Assembly: GCF_036541405.1 (NCBI RefSeq)
Contig: NZ_JAZHFS010000018.1
Coordinates: forward strand, 1-64,000
From: Clostridium_AD frigoriphilum
GTDB lineage: Bacteria; Bacillota; Clostridia; Clostridiales; Clostridiaceae
Length of the DNA stretch: 64,000 nt
Direction: 5' to 3'
Shown: in pieces, positions 39,459 through 47,992 of the stretch
How the letters are laid out: each line of letters begins with the position of its first letter
Numbering within the stretch: position 1 is the stretch's first letter
Notes under the pieces: generated by a model
What the model saw: the letters and a program-made list of their open reading frames with translations, nothing else
Told to the model about the DNA's origin: nothing
The model's database searches: none
Position numbers and translations under genes: made by a program

Positions 39459-40838
39459 ATGTCTTTTGATTTTATAAAAGATAAGAGCAAAAAAATTCAT
39501 TTCATAGGTATTGGCGGTATAAGCATGAGCGGCCTTGCTGAAATACTTGTAAAAAACGGATATAATGTTTCAGGTTCTGATATGCATTCTTCACATATAA
39601 CCGATAAGCTAAAAAAACATGATGTTGAAATATATATAGGACATGATGCCTCTAATATAAAGGATGTTGATTTAGTAGTTTACACTGCTGCTATCCCTCC
39701 TGAAAATCCTGAATATATTAAAGCTATTCAATTAAATATTCCTTTAATGGATAGGGCTGAATTTCTAGGTCAAATTATGAAAGGTCATAAATATAACGTA
39801 GCGATATCTGGTACACATGGCAAAACAACTACAACTTCAATGCTTGCACATATAATTTTAAAAGAAGATGTAGATCCTACAATATTAGTCGGTGGAGAAT
39901 TAGATGCTATTTCCGGCAATGTTCTAGCTGGACATAGTGACTATTTTATTACAGAAGCCTGTGAATATAAGGCTTCGTTTTTAAAATTCTTCCCATATAT
40001 TGCAACAATACTTAATATAGATGCAGATCATTTAGATTACTATAGGGACATAAATCACATTAAAGACACTTTTGTAAAATTCATTAATCTCATACCAAAA
40101 GACGGCTACTTAGTTGCAAATATAGAAGATGAGAATGTTAAAACTATTCTCCATAATAATGAATATAAATGTACTATACTTACTTATGGTCTAAATCACG
40201 GAGATCTTAGAGCAAAAGATATTATTTATAACGAATTAGGTTGCGCAAACTTTAATGTATATAAAGAAGGCTTATTGCTGTTTCACATAAATCTTAATGT
40301 ACCTGGGCAACATAATGTTCTAAATTCACTTGCAAGTATAGGAGCTTCACTAATTCTTGATTTTTCGCAAAACTCTATCACTTCCGGTCTTTCAGCATTT
40401 AATGGTACCCATAGAAGATTTGAGTTAAAGGGAACTAAGAACGGAGTAACTGTTATTGATGATTATGCTCATCATCCGACAGAAATAAAAACAACACTAA
40501 GTGCTACTAAGCATTACCCCCACAATAAAATTTATTGTGTTTTTCAGCCCCATACCTATTCAAGAACTTTAAGCTTATTTGAGGATTTTTCAAATTCTTT
40601 TTATGATATAGATACTCTAATCCTCGCAGATATTTATGCTGCTAGGGAGAAAGATACCGGTGTTGTAAGTTCAGACATGCTTGGCGATAGAATAAGAGAA
40701 AAAAACGTAGATTGCATAAATATTCATAGCTTTGATGAAATTGTAAGTTATCTTAAAGCCAATTTACAAAAGGGAGATATTCTTATAACTATGGGTGCAG
40801 GAGACGTTGTTAACGTAGGAGAAATGTACCTAAAATAA
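39459..40838 (+). CDS. murC: UDP-N-acetylmuramate--L-alanine ligase
   Basis: First Mur ligase, adding L-alanine to UDP-MurNAc. The N-terminal Rossmann motif FIGIGGISMSGLAEIL, the P-loop AISGTHGKTTTTSMLAH (near 112-128) and the C-terminal DDYAHHPTEI are all present. Length 459 is normal. Start ATG with the SD AAGGAG. It is the first plus-strand gene after the long minus block and stands alone with its own terminator. Confidence 0.96.
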   Translation: MSFDFIKDKSKKIHFIGIGGISMSGLAEILVKNGYNVSGSDMHSSHITDKLKKHDVEIYIGHDASNIKDVDLVVYTAAIPPENPEYIKAIQLNIPLMDRAEFLGQIMKGHKYNVAISGTHGKTTTTSMLAHIILKEDVDPTILVGGELDAISGNVLAGHSDYFITEACEYKASFLKFFPYIATILNIDADHLDYYRDINHIKDTFVKFINLIPKDGYLVANIEDENVKTILHNNEYKCTILTYGLNHGDLRAKDIIYNELGCANFNVYKEGLLLFHINLNVPGQHNVLNSLASIGASLILDFSQNSITSGLSAFNGTHRRFELKGTKNGVTVIDDYAHHPTEIKTTLSATKHYPHNKIYCVFQPHTYSRTLSLFEDFSNSFYDIDTLILADIYAAREKDTGVVSSDMLGDRIREKNVDCINIHSFDEIVSYLKANLQKGDILITMGAGDVVNVGEMYLK

Positions 40839-40881
40839 TTATATATCTTAATAAAATATTCTTAATAATTCATAAATATAA

Positions 40882-40912
40882 ATCATGGGCTACTTGCCCA
40901 TGATTTTTTTTT
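40882..40912 (+). terminator. Terminator after murC
   Basis: ATCATGGGC and GCCCATGAT form a perfect 9-bp stem with loop TACTT, followed by eight T. Confidence 0.9.
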
Positions 40913-40983
40913 CGATTATATTGCGTAAAAATATCATTTCGGGGTAACACTAAACTTGAAAAAATGTTTTGGAGGTATATATA

Positions 40984-41307
40984 ATGAGAAATTTTCTAGT
41001 TTCGGCTGTAGTTGATATAGTAATAATTTTTGCCTCATATTTTTTATTTGTACATGTTATAAGTGGACCAACCCGTCATAGATTGTATGAAAAATTTATG
41101 AGTTCTTTCGCGAAATTTATAATTATTATTTTTGTAGCAAGTGTTTTGGTCACATCCCTTACTGCTCTAGTATTATATAAGACGCAATATATAGTGTATA
41201 TTAATGTTGCCGCTCCTGTCTTAGTCTCTATATTGGTGGGTTTTGTTATGTCTACTGTACCTACCCGAGGCACCGGCGATAAGGAAACTGACGCTAAGAA
41301 AAAGTAA
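40984..41307 (+). CDS. Small three-span membrane protein, unknown function
   Basis: A 107-residue protein. Three hydrophobic segments are visible (about 4-24, 40-63 and 69-92), followed by a charged tail GTGDKETDAKKK. I recognise no family. The start at 40984 has GGAGG eight bases upstream; five more codons are open before it. It stands alone between murC and the tRNA-Pro region, with its own SD but no clear terminator other than the inverted repeat at 41348. Confidence 0.75.
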   Translation: MRNFLVSAVVDIVIIFASYFLFVHVISGPTRHRLYEKFMSSFAKFIIIIFVASVLVTSLTALVLYKTQYIVYINVAAPVLVSILVGFVMSTVPTRGTGDKETDAKKK

Positions 41308-41347
41308 TTAACACATTGCTACTTTTCGGATTGTATACTGAAAATAC

Positions 41348-41402
41348 TATATTTACTTTTATACACGATAATTGATATTTATTGTGTTTAAAAGTAAATA
41401 TA
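41348..41402. repeat. 19-bp inverted repeat, 17-base loop
   Basis: Arm 41348-41366 (TATATTTACTTTTATACAC) is complementary to arm 41384-41402 with one mismatch. No T-run follows on either side. It lies just after the small membrane protein gene and nine bases before a perfect promoter. Confidence 0.65.
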
Positions 41403-41411
41403 TAAATTATC

Positions 41412-41440
41412 TTGACATTTATACATTTATTTTATATAAT
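41412..41440 (+). promoter_or_regulatory. Upstream consensus promoter without an obvious gene
   Basis: Perfect TTGACA and TATAAT boxes are separated by 17 bases. The following ATTGTCTTC is shared with the leader of the tRNA-Pro promoter 107 bases downstream, but here no tRNA follows. It is either a tandem second promoter for tRNA-Pro or the remnant of a lost tRNA unit. Confidence 0.7.
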
Positions 41441-41518
41441 AGGTATTGTCTTCAACGAATATAATTTATATTTTATAGATTTTATATTAAATATTTTTAG
41501 AATAATTTGAAAATTTTG

Positions 41519-41547
41519 TTGACATTTATCAGTTTGTTTTGTATAAT
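41519..41547 (+). promoter_or_regulatory. Promoter of tRNA-Pro
   Basis: Perfect TTGACA and TATAAT boxes with a 17-base spacer, 12 bases before the tRNA. Confidence 0.9.
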
Positions 41548-41559
41548 TAAAATTGTCTT

Positions 41560-41635
41560 CGGGGTGTAGCGCAGCTGGGAGCGCGCGTGGTTTGGGACCA
41601 TGAGGTCGCAGGTTCAATCCCTGTCACCCCGACCA
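41560..41635 (+). tRNA. tRNA-Pro (UGG)
   Basis: 76 bases with encoded CCA. Acceptor CGGGGTG/CACCCCG, anticodon loop TTTGGGA with anticodon TGG, and T-arm GGTTCAATCC. Its own promoter and terminator flank it. Confidence 0.95.
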
Positions 41636-41638
41636 AAA

Positions 41639-41667
41639 AGAGTTGTCTAATGACAACTCTTTTTTTA
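41639..41667 (+). terminator. Terminator after tRNA-Pro
   Basis: AGAGTTGTC and GACAACTCT form a perfect 9-bp stem with loop TAAT, followed by seven T. Confidence 0.92.
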
Positions 41668-41726
41668 TTTCAAGCTTTTTCACACTATTAAAATGTATAA
41701 AAAATTTCATTCTTGACAAAATTAAT

Positions 41727-41774
41727 AATGATACTCCATTTTATTGTGTTTTCCCAATATCATGGAGTATCATT
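41727..41774. promoter_or_regulatory. Perfect 13-bp inverted repeat before the hydrogenase gene
   Basis: AATGATACTCCAT (41727-41739) and ATGGAGTATCATT (41762-41774) are exact reverse complements 22 bases apart. A TTGACA lies at 41713-41718, but the -10 that would follow falls at the first arm and is far from consensus. The spacing suggests a regulator binding site or a 5' leader hairpin. It ends 32 bases before the start codon. Confidence 0.6.
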
Positions 41775-41806
41775 ACATAACTTATAACAAATTAGGAGTG
41801 ATTATT

Positions 41807-43153
41807 TTGAATAAAATATATAACGAACTTTTTAAGGACCTAATTAAATCTTATAATGAAGATAATTTTGAAAATAAGGTTCATGAGTTACTATCTAAAG
41901 ATGATGTTAATAAAAAAGACCTAAGTGCCATAATTTCTTCACTTTGTGGTGTTGATGTAGATTTTTCGCTTAATTACATAGAAAATTTGAAAAAGGCTAT
42001 CTCGACCTATGAAACAAATCATAAAGTTGTAAATAAAATTAAAGGTTGTACTATGAATTGTTCAGATAACCCGGGAAAAACAAGTTGCCAAGCATCTTGC
42101 CCTTTTGATGCTATATTAATAGATAATAAAACCAAATCTTCCTACATTGATAATGATAAATGCACAGAATGTGGATTTTGCGTAGATGCATGTCCTAGTG
42201 GTGCTTTAATGGATAAAGTAGAATTTATTCCACTTTTAAATTTATTAAAAGGAAATTCTACAGTGATAGCAGCTGTAGCCCCTGCCATTACTGGCCAATT
42301 CGGTGAAAATGTTAACGTTGATAATCTTAGAACCGCTTTCAAAAAAATAGGTTTCGCAGATATGGTTGAAGTTGCATTTTTTGCAGATATGCTTACAATA
42401 AAAGAAGCAGTAGAATTTGATGAACATGTTAAAATAAAAGAAGATCTAATGCTTACATCCTGTTGCTGCCCTATGTGGGTAGGAATGGTTAAGAGAGTGT
42501 ACAATGATTTAGTTAAGTATGTATCCCCATCTGTATCTCCTATGATTGCATCTGGTAGAGTATTAAAGAAACTGAACCCTAACTGCAAAGTAGTCTTTAT
42601 AGGACCCTGCATTGCAAAAAAAGGTGAAGCTAAAGAAAGGGACCTTTTAGGTGATATAGATTATGTACTTACCTTCGCAGAACTTAAGGATATTTTTGAG
42701 ACACTTAGCATAAACCCTGAAAAACTTGAAGAAGATGTCTCTACCGAATACGCATCTCGTGGTGGTAGGCTTTATGCAAGAACCGGTGGAGTATCTATAG
42801 CTGTTGGCGAAATGATAGAGAAGTTATTTCCGCAAAAACACCATTTATTAAATGCTATTCAAGGAAATGGTGTAAAAGAATGTAAGGTACTGCTTACAAA
42901 AGCTCAAACTAAAGAAGTTGATGCAAACTTTATTGAAGGTATGGGCTGCGTTGGTGGTTGCGTTGGTGGGCCTAAAGCTTTGATTGACTCAACCTCTGGG
43001 AGAAACAGAGTAAATAAATTTGCAGAAGACTCAAAAATTAAAACATCCATAGATAGTGATTGTATGAAAGATATTCTAAGTAGAATTGGGATTAATACTA
43101 TTGATGATTTTAAAGATAAAGAAAAAACCAAAATATTTGGTAGAGAATTTTAA
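41807..43153 (+). CDS. [FeFe]-hydrogenase-like iron-sulfur protein
   Basis: A 448-residue protein. A unique N-terminal ~75 residues precede two 4Fe-4S sites (C81, C85, C94, C98 and C119, C122, C125, C129), then a hydrogenase large-subunit domain. H-cluster signatures: TSCCCPMW (217-224), GPCIAKKGE (266-274) and EGMGCVGGCVGG (377-388), so all four cluster-ligand cysteines are present. Unlike catalytic enzymes such as CpI, the second motif begins Gly-Pro-Cys, not Met-Pro-Cys. It is probably a divergent or sensory-type hydrogenase. TTG start at 41807 with the SD AGGAG; the longer ATG frame runs through the inverted repeat and lacks an SD. Confidence 0.85.
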   Translation: MNKIYNELFKDLIKSYNEDNFENKVHELLSKDDVNKKDLSAIISSLCGVDVDFSLNYIENLKKAISTYETNHKVVNKIKGCTMNCSDNPGKTSCQASCPFDAILIDNKTKSSYIDNDKCTECGFCVDACPSGALMDKVEFIPLLNLLKGNSTVIAAVAPAITGQFGENVNVDNLRTAFKKIGFADMVEVAFFADMLTIKEAVEFDEHVKIKEDLMLTSCCCPMWVGMVKRVYNDLVKYVSPSVSPMIASGRVLKKLNPNCKVVFIGPCIAKKGEAKERDLLGDIDYVLTFAELKDIFETLSINPEKLEEDVSTEYASRGGRLYARTGGVSIAVGEMIEKLFPQKHHLLNAIQGNGVKECKVLLTKAQTKEVDANFIEGMGCVGGCVGGPKALIDSTSGRNRVNKFAEDSKIKTSIDSDCMKDILSRIGINTIDDFKDKEKTKIFGREF

Positions 43154-43243
43154 ATAATATTTAAAATTATATGTATAGGTTTATTTATGATACAATATAC
43201 AGTAATATATATAAATGATTTTTTATGACAAAGGGAGGAGTTT

Positions 43244-43768
43244 ATGAAAGCATTATTTGAGTATATAAGTAATAAAGATATTAACATACTTAGAATTATA
43301 AACAATTCTTGGAAGTGTAGGTTTTTAGATATTACAATGCCATCTATGACCTACTTAGGCTCCTTCCCTTTTATGTTTATATTTTGTACTGCTACTTTTT
43401 TATTTCATAGCGCTTTACTTCATACTATGGCTATTAATGCTATGATTTCAATAACAATTAGTACTGGCATTGGTAAAATACTAAAAGTAACCGTTACTAG
43501 ATTAAGACCATTTATAAAAATTCCAAACTTAAATATAAAGAAGATAGGTATTGATAAATACTCCTTCCCATCTGGGCATACAACCGGTGCGTTTTCATTA
43601 GCTGTCATAATCGCCTTGTATTTTCCTATATTTGGGTTTATAACTATACCCTTAGCTCTATGCGTAGGAATTTCTAGAATATACATAGGAGTTCACTACC
43701 CAACAGATGTTATTGTGGGTATTTTTATTGGAACCACTTGTTCTTTACTTACTTATAAGTTCTTTTGA
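43244..43768 (+). CDS. PAP2-family membrane phosphatase
   Basis: A 174-residue membrane protein with the three PAP2 signatures: KVTVTRLRP, PSGHTTGAF and SRIYIGVHYPTD, which hold the catalytic His residues. Four to five hydrophobic spans surround them. Candidate substrates are undecaprenyl pyrophosphate (as in bacitracin-resistance BcrC-type enzymes) or phosphatidylglycerol phosphate. Start ATG with the SD GGGAGGAG. It is followed 47 bases later by an HAD hydrolase, possibly co-transcribed. Confidence 0.88.
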   Translation: MKALFEYISNKDINILRIINNSWKCRFLDITMPSMTYLGSFPFMFIFCTATFLFHSALLHTMAINAMISITISTGIGKILKVTVTRLRPFIKIPNLNIKKIGIDKYSFPSGHTTGAFSLAVIIALYFPIFGFITIPLALCVGISRIYIGVHYPTDVIVGIFIGTTCSLLTYKFF

Positions 43769-43815
43769 ATCATCTTAAAATTAAAATGTATCAGACTTAC
43801 ATAAGGGGTGATTAA

Positions 43816-44469
43816 ATGCTAACTAATATTAAAGCTGCAATTTTTGATTTAGATGGAACCCTTATCGATTCTATGTGGGTTTGGAATAAAATAGATGAAA
43901 ATTATTTTAGATGTAGGAATATTACAATACCTAAAGATTTAAAAAGCCAAATAGAACATCTTAGTTTTGATGAAACTGCAAATTATTTTAAAAACAATTT
44001 TGGCATATTAGACACAATAGACGAAATCAAAAAGGAATGGAACGATTTTGCTTATAATCAGTACCTTAATCACGTTAAACTAAAACCCGGTGTAGTTGAA
44101 TTCTTATCATTACTCAAAACAATGAATATAAAAATTGGACTAGCTACAAGTAATAGTAAATCTCTATTAGAAGTTGTTCTTAAGTCTAATGGCATATTCC
44201 ACTATTTTGACTCTATAACACTCACCGATGAGGTGTCTCGAGGCAAAAACTTTCCTGATGTATATTTACTTGCTGCTGAGAAATTGGGGGTAAACCCTGC
44301 GCAGTGCATTGTATTTGAGGATATACTTCCAGCAGTCAAAGGTGCAAAATCTGCTGGCATGAAGGTAGTAGCTGTATACGATTCTTCATCTAAAGATCAA
44401 AAAGAAGATATTATCATAAATTCAGATATGTATATACTAGAATATAATGAATTAATTGCAACAATTTAA
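43816..44469 (+). CDS. HAD-superfamily hydrolase, phosphoglucomutase-like
   Basis: A 217-residue protein with motif I FDLDGTLIDSM, a helical cap, motif II LATSNSK, the lysine region RGKNFPDVYL and motif IV VFEDILPAVKGA. This is the layout of beta-phosphoglucomutase, phosphatase and related sugar-phosphate enzymes. The substrate cannot be told from sequence. Start ATG with the SD GGGGTG. Last gene before a terminator. Confidence 0.88.
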   Translation: MLTNIKAAIFDLDGTLIDSMWVWNKIDENYFRCRNITIPKDLKSQIEHLSFDETANYFKNNFGILDTIDEIKKEWNDFAYNQYLNHVKLKPGVVEFLSLLKTMNIKIGLATSNSKSLLEVVLKSNGIFHYFDSITLTDEVSRGKNFPDVYLLAAEKLGVNPAQCIVFEDILPAVKGAKSAGMKVVAVYDSSSKDQKEDIIINSDMYILEYNELIATI

Positions 44470-44470
44470 A

Positions 44471-44496
44471 ACTCATGTTTAAACATGGGTTTTTTT
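44471..44496 (+). terminator. Terminator after the HAD gene
   Basis: ACTCATGTTT pairs with AAACATGGGT (one G-U pair), followed by TTTTTT. Confidence 0.75.
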
Positions 44497-44582
44497 ACGA
44501 ATTTTTTTGCATAGTATTGAATACTATATACTAATATGCAACAGACTTTAATCATATAAGTAATTTACAAGGAGAGATATTT

Positions 44583-45035
44583 TTGCTTATTTTTTTATTT
44601 TCAATTCTTTTGATATGCTTTGGTGTATATTATTGTACAATGAACCAAAAATTATCAACTCAAAAAACTCAATTAAGGATTAGTTCTAAACAAAATAGAG
44701 ATTACAAATCAAAAATTTCAAGTTTACATGACTCTGATGTCCCTATAGTAATAAAGTACAAACCATCTCTTTTTAGGACTGGAACTACTAAAAGTACTTG
44801 TAGTCTATATCTAAGCCCCCTTGAAACTTCTCAAATTCTATCTACTGTAATTAAAGATACTTGCGTAGAGATTAAAGATTGTGCTGAGATTCTTAATATT
44901 TCATGGTATGAAGTAACGCTTAAATCTCAGACTAACATTAATAATAAAGGATGGATAAAAAAAGACGTCCTAATTACTCTCGATGATACAGTTAATAATC
45001 ATGAAGAAACTATTTATGAAAAAAGTGTCCCTTAA
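44583..45035 (+). CDS. Membrane-anchored protein with SH3-like C-terminus, unknown
   Basis: A 150-residue protein with an N-terminal hydrophobic anchor (about 1-20, LIFLFSILLICFGVYYC) and a basic linker. A beta-rich region (about 55-130) ends WYEVTLKSQTNINNKGWIKK, reminiscent of bacterial SH3b repeats. The family is not certain. TTG start with GGAGAG six bases upstream. Monocistronic, with its own terminator. Confidence 0.7.
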   Translation: MLIFLFSILLICFGVYYCTMNQKLSTQKTQLRISSKQNRDYKSKISSLHDSDVPIVIKYKPSLFRTGTTKSTCSLYLSPLETSQILSTVIKDTCVEIKDCAEILNISWYEVTLKSQTNINNKGWIKKDVLITLDDTVNNHEETIYEKSVP

Positions 45036-45040
45036 AAAAC

Positions 45041-45073
45041 AAAGGCGTATATTCATAAAATATATGCCTTTTA
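45041..45073 (+). terminator. Terminator after the SH3-like gene
   Basis: AAAGGCGTATATT pairs with AATATATGCCTTTT (one G-U pair) around a short A-rich loop. The final Ts are few. Confidence 0.65.
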
Positions 45074-45169
45074 AAATTGCTCTTTTCTCTTTTCTATTTT
45101 TTAAAATGCTAATTATGTTATAATTTATAAATAAGACTAACACTCTCGTTAGAACTAAAGGAGTTTAAT

Positions 45170-46027
45170 ATGAGAATAATATCCGAAAACAACCTATGTA
45201 TAAATAGACCATATATAAATTTAAAGAAACTACCAATAAGAAGTTCCTTAAGAGTTGGTGAAATTACTGAAGCTGGCTTTAAAGGTACTTATATAATAAA
45301 TCAACATACACAAAACTTATCCACTAATGAGAATTACATGCTACAATTTAGTAAAGGAATTCAGAAAATAACACTTGATACTGATCTACTCCATGGACTC
45401 TTATTAGTTGAAGTTAATTATTCATCTAAAAATAGTAACAAATCTTCTAAGTTCAAGGTTTACCTTGTTTTAGATAATATAAAATATTCCTTACCGGTTA
45501 GTCAATTCCAAGATATTTATGATAACTGTATGAATATCTTATCTAGAGAACTTCAAGGTAAAGAAGAACTAACTTACATAAAAGAAAGCTTTATTAATTT
45601 AGAAAATGATGAAATCTCAGTAGATATAAATTTGAATTTAGAAAGATTACAAGAATTTAAAGATAAGGTAAACTACAAAAGAAATATATATTATTTTGTT
45701 ATAAATAACATAACTTCAACTACTTCAAAGTACGATATTAACGCTAAACCTAAAGATATACTAATAAGTAATACTTTAAAAGTTCTAAGATATGATTCTT
45801 CTACAAGACTATATATTATCCTAAAACCTATTGATAAAACAACTAAAACAAAATTAAATGTCACTGATATTATTTGTGACCTCGGTGAAATTGGTTTCCC
45901 AACAGTTAGCATATGCACGGGTTATGGACTCGGGAAATTATTAGATGTTAAAAATAATGTTATTCCAAATACTAATACATTATCATTATTTGCTAACATA
46001 CTAGACCTTGCAATAGAAGTTTTATAA
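45170..46027 (+). CDS. Uncharacterised 285-residue protein
   Basis: No family is recognised. The sequence is soluble-looking and rich in Asn, Lys and Ile, without a signal peptide. It alternates predicted beta strands (KVYLVLDNIKYSLPV, RLYIILKPIDK) with a helical middle (about 115-160), and ends in a hydrophobic helix (LFANILDLAIEVL). Start ATG after an AAAGGAG SD. It ends in a bidirectional terminator shared with the convergent ABC-F gene. Confidence 0.7.
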   Translation: MRIISENNLCINRPYINLKKLPIRSSLRVGEITEAGFKGTYIINQHTQNLSTNENYMLQFSKGIQKITLDTDLLHGLLLVEVNYSSKNSNKSSKFKVYLVLDNIKYSLPVSQFQDIYDNCMNILSRELQGKEELTYIKESFINLENDEISVDINLNLERLQEFKDKVNYKRNIYYFVINNITSTTSKYDINAKPKDILISNTLKVLRYDSSTRLYIILKPIDKTTKTKLNVTDIICDLGEIGFPTVSICTGYGLGKLLDVKNNVIPNTNTLSLFANILDLAIEVL

Positions 46028-46038
46028 AAGCGATATAT

Positions 46039-46070
46039 AAAAAGAGCTAGAATTTATTCTAGCTCTTTTT
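46039..46070. terminator. Bidirectional terminator
   Basis: AAAAGAGCTAGAAT and ATTCTAGCTCTTTT are perfectly complementary, with T-runs on both strands. It serves the 285-residue gene (plus) and the ABC-F gene (minus). Confidence 0.88.
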
Positions 46071-46077
46071 AATATAG

Positions 46078-47634
46078 CTATATAATTTTAGTTGTCCACT
46101 CTTCACAGTCCCATACATCAGTTACTACGTCTTGATAAAATTCTGGCTCATGACAAACTAGAAGTATGCTCCCATTATATTCCTTCAAAGCTCTTTTTAA
46201 CTCATCTTTTGCATCCACATCTAAATGATTGGTAGGCTCATCTAAGATCAATATATTAGTTTCTCTGTTTAGAAGTTTAGCAAGTCTTACCTTTGCTTGC
46301 TCTCCACCACTAAGCACAGTGACTTTACTTTCTATATGTTTTGTAGTAAGTCCACACTTAGCAAGGGCCGATCTTACCTGTCCCTGAGTAAGGCTAGGAA
46401 ATTCTTGCCAAAACTCTTCAATACAGTTATTTCGATTAACTCCCTTTATTTCCTGTTCATAGTATCCTATATATTGATAATCTCCTAAGTTTGTATGACC
46501 CGAAAGAGCTTTAATATCACCCATAAGACTCTTTAACAATGTTGTTTTCCCAACACCATTAGCACCAGTAAGCGCAATCTTTTGTCCTCTTTCCATATAC
46601 AAATCTAATGGCTTAGATAACGGGGTATCGTAACCAGTAACTAATTCCTTAGTTTTAAATATTATTTTCCCTGAAGCTCTTGCAGTTTTAAAGTTAAACT
46701 GTGGTTTTGGTTTGTCTTGTACAATTTCCATTCTATCAATTTTATCTAATTTCTTTTGTCTTGATTTTGCCATTCCACTAGTAGAAGCTCTTGCTTTATT
46801 TTTAGCAACAAAGACCTCAAGTCTAGTAATTTCCTTTTGTTGCCTTTCATAATCAGATTCCATCTGTAGCTTCTTAGCCTCATGAACTCTCAAAAATTCA
46901 TCATATGAACCTATATATCTGGTTAATTTTTTATTCTCTACATGGTATATTATATTGATTGCGCCATCTAAGAATTCAATATCATGTGATATTAATATAA
47001 ATGCCTTATCATAATTTTGAAGATACCTCTTGAGCCATTCTACGTGTTGCTCATCTAAAAAGTTAGTAGGTTCATCAAGAAGTAGAACATCTGGTGCCTC
47101 TAGTAGAAGTTTTGCAAGGAGCACTTTTGTCCTTTGCCCTCCACTTAACTCTGCAACATCATTATCAAGCCCAACATCCTTAAGACCAACTCCAGCTGCT
47201 ACCTCATCTATCTTAGAATCAATGCCATAAAAACCGTTATTATCAAGTTGATCTTGAATTGTACCCATTCTATCCAATAATCTTTCTAATTCTTCAGGTG
47301 ATGCCTCTGCCATCTTTTCTGTTACGCTAAGCATTTCCTCTTCTAAGTCAAAAAGATATTTAAAAGCATCTCTTAAAACATCCCTAATACTCTTGCCTTT
47401 TTCCAAAACAGTATGCTGATCCATGTATCCAACTCTGACGTTGTTTGACCATTCAACATCGCCTTCATCTGGCATAAGCTTTCCGGTAATAATGTTCATA
47501 AACGTTGATTTTCCTTCTCCATTTGCTCCTATAAGCGCTATGTGTTCTCCTTTAAGTAATCTAAAAGACACATCCTCAAATATTACTCTGTCGCCAAAAC
47601 CATGGCTCATATTTTTAACTACTAATATACTCAT
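46078..47634 (-). CDS. ABC-F family ATPase (YbiT/YkpA-like)
   Basis: Soluble duplicated ABC ATPase that acts on ribosomes in known family members. Two nucleotide-binding domains are visible: Walker A GANGEGKST and GANGVGKTT, signatures LSGGQRTKV and LSGGEQAKV, and Walker B VLLLDEPTNFLD and ILILDEPTNHLD. A charged interdomain linker (about 245-305) lies between. The 518 residues and the lack of a long C-terminal tail fit the YbiT/YkpA group more than antibiotic-resistance members. Start ATG with the SD AAGGGG. Confidence 0.9.
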   Translation of the reverse strand: MSILVVKNMSHGFGDRVIFEDVSFRLLKGEHIALIGANGEGKSTFMNIITGKLMPDEGDVEWSNNVRVGYMDQHTVLEKGKSIRDVLRDAFKYLFDLEEEMLSVTEKMAEASPEELERLLDRMGTIQDQLDNNGFYGIDSKIDEVAAGVGLKDVGLDNDVAELSGGQRTKVLLAKLLLEAPDVLLLDEPTNFLDEQHVEWLKRYLQNYDKAFILISHDIEFLDGAINIIYHVENKKLTRYIGSYDEFLRVHEAKKLQMESDYERQQKEITRLEVFVAKNKARASTSGMAKSRQKKLDKIDRMEIVQDKPKPQFNFKTARASGKIIFKTKELVTGYDTPLSKPLDLYMERGQKIALTGANGVGKTTLLKSLMGDIKALSGHTNLGDYQYIGYYEQEIKGVNRNNCIEEFWQEFPSLTQGQVRSALAKCGLTTKHIESKVTVLSGGEQAKVRLAKLLNRETNILILDEPTNHLDVDAKDELKRALKEYNGSILLVCHEPEFYQDVVTDVWDCEEWTTKII

Positions 47635-47992
47635 TTGTATTTCCCCTTACTTTAGTATGATTTTACATATTTATATTTTTTACATTTGTAATTATTTACT
47701 TATTTATATTAATTTGATGTTATATATCAATTTCCGACTAAAAAAATAGTCCAGTATTTACATAATTATCTTTATTTCAATTATATATATAAAAATGGCA
47801 CATACATAAGTGTAATTTATAATTGACCTTATGTCAAAACAAATTTTTATATATCATATTACAAATTAATTCTGTGTGGTATACTACTATAGATAAATAA
47901 CATGATAATTATAATTGAAACTATTATAAAACATATGAGACATAATGCACTTATATATTATGTTTCCCTAAAAAGCACAGGAGGAATTTAGA
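47635..47992. other. Divergent intergenic region, abc-F and rlmI-like
   Basis: 358 AT-rich bases without a gene. A possible plus-strand promoter is TTGACC at 47823-47828 with an AT-rich -10 about 17-19 bases on. The same site forms TTGAC-CTTAT-GTCAA, a small inverted repeat. Nothing else stands out. Confidence 0.35.

Noticed and set aside
41432..41617. 61-residue minus-strand frame near 41.5 kb
   Set aside because: It crosses the tRNA-Pro gene and its promoter in antisense; no gene is supported.
42142..42612. 156-residue minus-strand frame opposite the hydrogenase-like gene
   Set aside because: It lies wholly within the coding region of a protein with conserved cysteine motifs; no SD or domain supports it.
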